Positions 60,825 through 64,000 of a DNA stretch of 64,000 nt are shown here, in pieces. The notes under the pieces are model-generated. The model saw only the letters and a program-made list of their open reading frames with translations. It was not told where the DNA came from and ran no database searches. The first letter of the stretch is position 1. Every line of letters begins with the position of its first letter. A program made the translations under genes and the position numbers. Origin of the DNA: Epiperipatus broadwayi (taxonomy: Eukaryota > Onychophora > Udeonychophora > Euonychophora > Peripatidae); the NCBI GenBank assembly GCA_028023455.1, contig JAQFVV010000012.1:7536499-7600498 (forward strand), read 5' to 3'.

Positions 60825-62155
60825 ATTTGGAAAGTTTAAAGTTTGAATTTTTTTAAAAACATTTAAACATTAATATTAGATGATAGAAATAGTCCAATGT
60901 ATAATTAATTTAACTTTTTAGCATTCATTTCTGATAAGAACCATGACTTGTTTATTTCAGATATATTGTTGTAATTCTATCACTTTAGGTCCTGTTTTTA
61001 TTGAATTATTAATTTAAAAAGATCTGAAGAGGTCAATATGATATGGACAGTTGGAAAAAACAATGACAGAAACTAACTCTTCCAAGACATTTCTTCTGTC
61101 CTAGTCTCAGTTTCATGCAAAGTTTTTGGGAAATGCTAATTGGTTGATAATTATTTAAAACAAAAAGAGTACACATAGACACTTTGATTTTATTCATTTA
61201 GGTTTTATTTTTAGAAATAGAAGTTAATATATTTGACTGTAATATTAACAAAGAAAACAAAGCATAGGTTTAACCGTGCTTTATGTGAAACTGATTGCAC
61301 AATGTCATTACCTGTCAGAATTGATATAATGTTAAAATATTTTCAAATATTGTAATAATTATAAAGCAAATATCAGATTTTAATACAGAATTTGAAAAAT
61401 TTATTGTAAATCCACATTCATTTGTTTGTATTAAAAAAAATTAAAATAAAGAATTTCATTTTGGGAAGAATGTTTACTTTTATGTCATGTACGATGTATT
61501 GCATCTTTTGTTTTTATTTACAACTCATTTTTTTATTATTTGCAAAGTTCAAATATGATTTTTTAAACTTTTTTATTTATAAAATTAAATTGAAAAGAAG
61601 TCAAGTCTAATTTATTGAATTTTAGTTAAAATAACTTTTTTATACAGAAATGAAAGATTGAGCATTTTCAAAACCTCCATTAGGTATAACAATAGAAATA
61701 TCAAAATTTGAAGGTTTTTCTAAAATAGAATTCTTTCCTCTTTTTGTTAAATCTAATCACACCCCTTTTAATTATTTATTTTAAAATTTTAATTATTTGT
61801 CCATTTTATATTTATGTGTATGATAAATTCTTTGCCCAAAGATATCTTAAGATAATTAGGCATTACATGAATTGAATATTGATGATAATATTTTACTTTT
61901 GTTTGTTATTTTTTTAAATATAATTTATGCTCATGTAGAAGAAATACGTTATAAATTTTAATGAGGTTTTTATATATTAAAGTATGAGCCATTTAAACTC
62001 TTAAAGAAATTTTTATTGCTAATATCTAGTAAATTATATGGTTATATTGTTATTATTATAGATATTATGTGCAAATTATGAAGTTAACATTTTATAGTAC
62101 TCCATAGATTGTTTATAAAGTACACAATTAAAATGAAATATCAAGTCACAAGATC
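60825..62155. other. A+T-rich DNA, no gene seen
   Basis: Nothing supported. The sequence texture changes abruptly near 62158, where the PLE begins. Confidence 0.55.
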
Positions 62156-62157
62156 AG

Positions 62158-64000
62158 TATATTAGAGTGGTAGCAGGGGAGGAGGTGTCAGGAATGGTAC
62201 ACAGAAGATGGAGACTGTTAATTAGATTAACTAATGTTAAGAATAATATAAGGTTCATGAAAGGGTGCCTACATAGAAATGTTATACCAAATTTTGTGAA
62301 AATGGAAAAGTTAAGAAGGATGATGAAACATAAAAGAGATTTGATAAGGAATATGGAGAATAGAGTATTAAGAGAATATATAAGAAATGGATATAGAAAT
62401 AAAAACAGGATTTATGAGGATATTAAGGATTTGGAAAAGAAACTGGTGACTAGAATTAATAGGAAAGAAGAACAATTATTTGAAAACTTGTTTGAAGTGA
62501 AAAGAGGTATTATAAATGATAAGATGAATGAAAGACATAAGAAGAAGATGGATAAGTTGATGAGAGGAGAACGAAAAGAAATAGAAGGAGAAGAAAGAAA
62601 GGAAGAAAGTAATGTATGTAACTTGACATTAATAAAAATAAAAGAAGAACATTTAAGGATAATAAGCAAAGGATTGAAGTATGTTCCATATGAGAGTAGT
62701 AGCAGAGAAGATACTATGGAATTAAAAATAGGGGTAGAAAAAATGGTGCAGAGAGTGTTGGAGGATAAATATGGGATATATTACTATGATAATAGAGATG
62801 TATATAATGTTATGAATGGAAATGATAGGAAATGGATGAATGAGTTAAAAGAAAATGTTGGTAATATGGTATATAAAATGAAGTATGTAAGAAAAAATGG
62901 AAAACAGATGGAAGGAAGGATAAGGGTAGATGAAGTTAGAAAACTGAAAAGGGAATATGACAGAGAAGTAATTTTTATGAAGTCAGATAAAGGTGGGAAA
63001 TTAGTAGTAATGTATAAAGAAGAATATATTAAAAAAATGGAAGAGTTGTTGAAGGAAGAATTTTTTGTTAAAATAGGAAGAGATGATACGAAGATGAAGA
63101 GTGGTAAGATATATGGAATGGTTAAAGGATTATGTAATAAAGGAATGATAAGTAGGGGAGTAATGGAAAATATAGTAAGTAAGGATTGTGAGGTGGCGAA
63201 AATTTATGGAGCGCCAAAAATATATAAAGAAGGGGTGCCATTGAGACCAGTGATTAATGGTATAGGATCGTATTATGATAGGGTATCGAAATGGCTGGGA
63301 AAGATGTTTAGGAAGTATGTGAATAGGGAGAGTGTGGCTTTCATAAAGAATAATAGGCAGTTGGTGGAGGAAATTAGGGAACGGGTGGAAAAATATGAGA
63401 AGTATAGGTTGATCATGGTGAAAATGGATGTGGTGTCTATGTATACAAATATAGATGTGAAGAAGGCAATAGGGTTGGCAGTGGACAAGTATAGGAGGGA
63501 TAGAGAGAAAGAGGTAGAAATGCCAGTAGAAGTGTTGGAGAATTTAATGAGTTTGTGTTGTAGGGATATTACTTTTCAGTTTAATGGGAGCTATTATAAA
63601 CAGAGAGAAGGGTTATTGATAGGAGGGGCATTAAGTGGAGTGTTAAGTGATATTTATATGCAAGAGATGGAAGAAGCTATGGTGAAGGAGGAAAATGCAC
63701 CAATTTTAATTAAGAGATATGTAGACGATTTCTTATTGATATTTAATAAGACTGAAAGACAAATAAAAAAGTATTATGATAAGGTTAATAAGTTGGATAA
63801 GAAGTTAAAGTTTACAATGGAATGGGAAAAGGATGGTGAATTGGTGTATTTGGATGTAATGATGAAAAAACAGTATAGTGAAGGGAAGTGTAGAGTGAAG
63901 ACAGGGGTGTTTAGAAAGATGGAGAAGGGTACTATAGTGAATTGGGAGTCTGATGTAGATCAGCAATTTAAAATTAATGCTATAACATCAAGAGTGTTTA
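62158..64000 (+). mobile_element. Penelope-like retroelement, left part, open at window edge
   Basis: Base composition changes sharply near 62158 from A+T-rich noise to purine-rich coding sequence that stays open to the window end. The left boundary may be a 5' truncation, since the frame is open back to a stop at 62134 and no terminal repeat is seen. The right part, expected to hold a GIY-YIG endonuclease in canonical PLEs, lies outside. Confidence 0.8.
62194..64000 (+). CDS. Penelope-like element reverse transcriptase, 3' part outside window
   Basis: An unbroken frame of 602 codons from the first ATG; the frame is open from 62137, so an upstream start is possible. It copies element RNA into DNA. 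Order of motifs: a basic Lys/Arg-rich N-terminus; ISKGLKYVPYES (62671 region), matching the PLE 'LS.GL.F.P' motif; MKSDKGGKLVVM (about 62978); YGAPKIYKEGVPLRPVING (63205-63261), the PLE 'PKIHK..PLRPI' block; KMDVVSMYTNI (63421-63453), motif A; GLLIGGALSGVLSDIYM (about 63610-63660), motif B; RYVDDFLLIF with the catalytic Asp pair at 63724-63729; and LVYLDVMMKK near 63850. No stop or frameshift is visible, unlike every other retroelement here, so it is probably young. The coding strand is strikingly poor in C and rich in purines (AGA/AGG for Arg, GTG for Val). Confidence 0.9.
   Translation, partial: MVHRRWRLLIRLTNVKNNIRFMKGCLHRNVIPNFVKMEKLRRMMKHKRDLIRNMENRVLREYIRNGYRNKNRIYEDIKDLEKKLVTRINRKEEQLFENLFEVKRGIINDKMNERHKKKMDKLMRGERKEIEGEERKEESNVCNLTLIKIKEEHLRIISKGLKYVPYESSSREDTMELKIGVEKMVQRVLEDKYGIYYYDNRDVYNVMNGNDRKWMNELKENVGNMVYKMKYVRKNGKQMEGRIRVDEVRKLKREYDREVIFMKSDKGGKLVVMYKEEYIKKMEELLKEEFFVKIGRDDTKMKSGKIYGMVKGLCNKGMISRGVMENIVSKDCEVAKIYGAPKIYKEGVPLRPVINGIGSYYDRVSKWLGKMFRKYVNRESVAFIKNNRQLVEEIRERVEKYEKYRLIMVKMDVVSMYTNIDVKKAIGLAVDKYRRDREKEVEMPVEVLENLMSLCCRDITFQFNGSYYKQREGLLIGGALSGVLSDIYMQEMEEAMVKEENAPILIKRYVDDFLLIFNKTERQIKKYYDKVNKLDKKLKFTMEWEKDGELVYLDVMMKKQYSEGKCRVKTGVFRKMEKGTIVNWESDVDQQFKINAITSRVF

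Noticed and set aside
62412-62669. Minus-strand 85-codon frame rich in Ser/Leu/Phe
   Set aside because: Antisense shadow of the purine-rich PLE coding sequence.
1-64000. CRISPR arrays, rRNA genes, operons, bacterial promoters
   Set aside because: No regularly spaced short repeats, no rRNA-like sequence and no prokaryotic gene organisation were seen.

Overview
The window looks like a piece of a large, strongly A+T-rich animal genome, most likely an invertebrate. It is full of T and A runs, TA and ATT microsatellites, decayed retrotransposons, tRNA-derived SINEs and small inverted-repeat elements, and it contains no prokaryote-like gene density. I cannot name the species. Nearly all short ORFs are chance frames in A+T-rich DNA. 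There is no complete host gene. The only host-gene candidates are a 38-base first coding exon at 44798-44835 (+), which would encode the start of a CRP-type LIM protein, and a weaker spliced exon at 53412-53507 (-). Layout, left to right: a tRNA-Gly SINE (0.5 kb); a truncated hammerhead-family repeat (2.4 kb); a dispersed repeat that recurs inverted near 17 kb (3.8 kb); a pogo/Tigger-like DNA transposon with TA target duplication and transposase remnant, itself carrying a hAT-like MITE and a palindrome (5.78-7.11 kb); a long low-complexity stretch; an unclassified 2.2-kb interval of different texture (14.84-17.0 kb); an L1-like ORF1 remnant (17.6 kb); a hAT element with a perfect 8-bp target duplication (19.5-20.25 kb); a second possible hAT element (22.4-23.06 kb); a hammerhead-bearing repeat with inverted and direct terminal copies (26.35-26.99 kb); a MITE (27.4 kb); a decayed RTE-type LINE (28.7-31.47 kb); hammerhead-bearing repeats at 31.7 kb and, as a head-to-head palindrome, at 33.4-34.0 kb; a SINE-like inverted pair (34.4 kb); a frameshifted LINE reverse transcriptase on the minus strand (35.7-37.85 kb); a long quiet stretch; the LIM exon candidate (44.8 kb); another hammerhead repeat copy (48.1 kb); a hairpin element (50.14 kb); a decayed RTE copy interrupted by a hammerhead-family repeat (54.6-56.3 kb); two more tRNA-derived SINEs (57.5 and 58.6 kb); a ~960-bp foldback element (59.86-60.82 kb); and, running off the right edge, an open Penelope-like element (PLE) reverse transcriptase ORF. 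The most interesting signal is a set of unrelated-looking repeats that share a hammerhead-ribozyme architecture. Two families (A near 26.8, 48.2, 55.6 and 17.3 kb; B near 31.8, 33.6, 33.9 and 50.0 kb) each have a CTGATGA core, a paired stem II, a GAAA box, a minimal stem III and a matching stem I. PLEs are known to carry hammerheads in their terminal repeats, and an intact-looking PLE ORF lies in the same window, so an autonomous/non-autonomous partnership is a reasonable but unproven inference. Both families also occur here as head-to-head palindromes.
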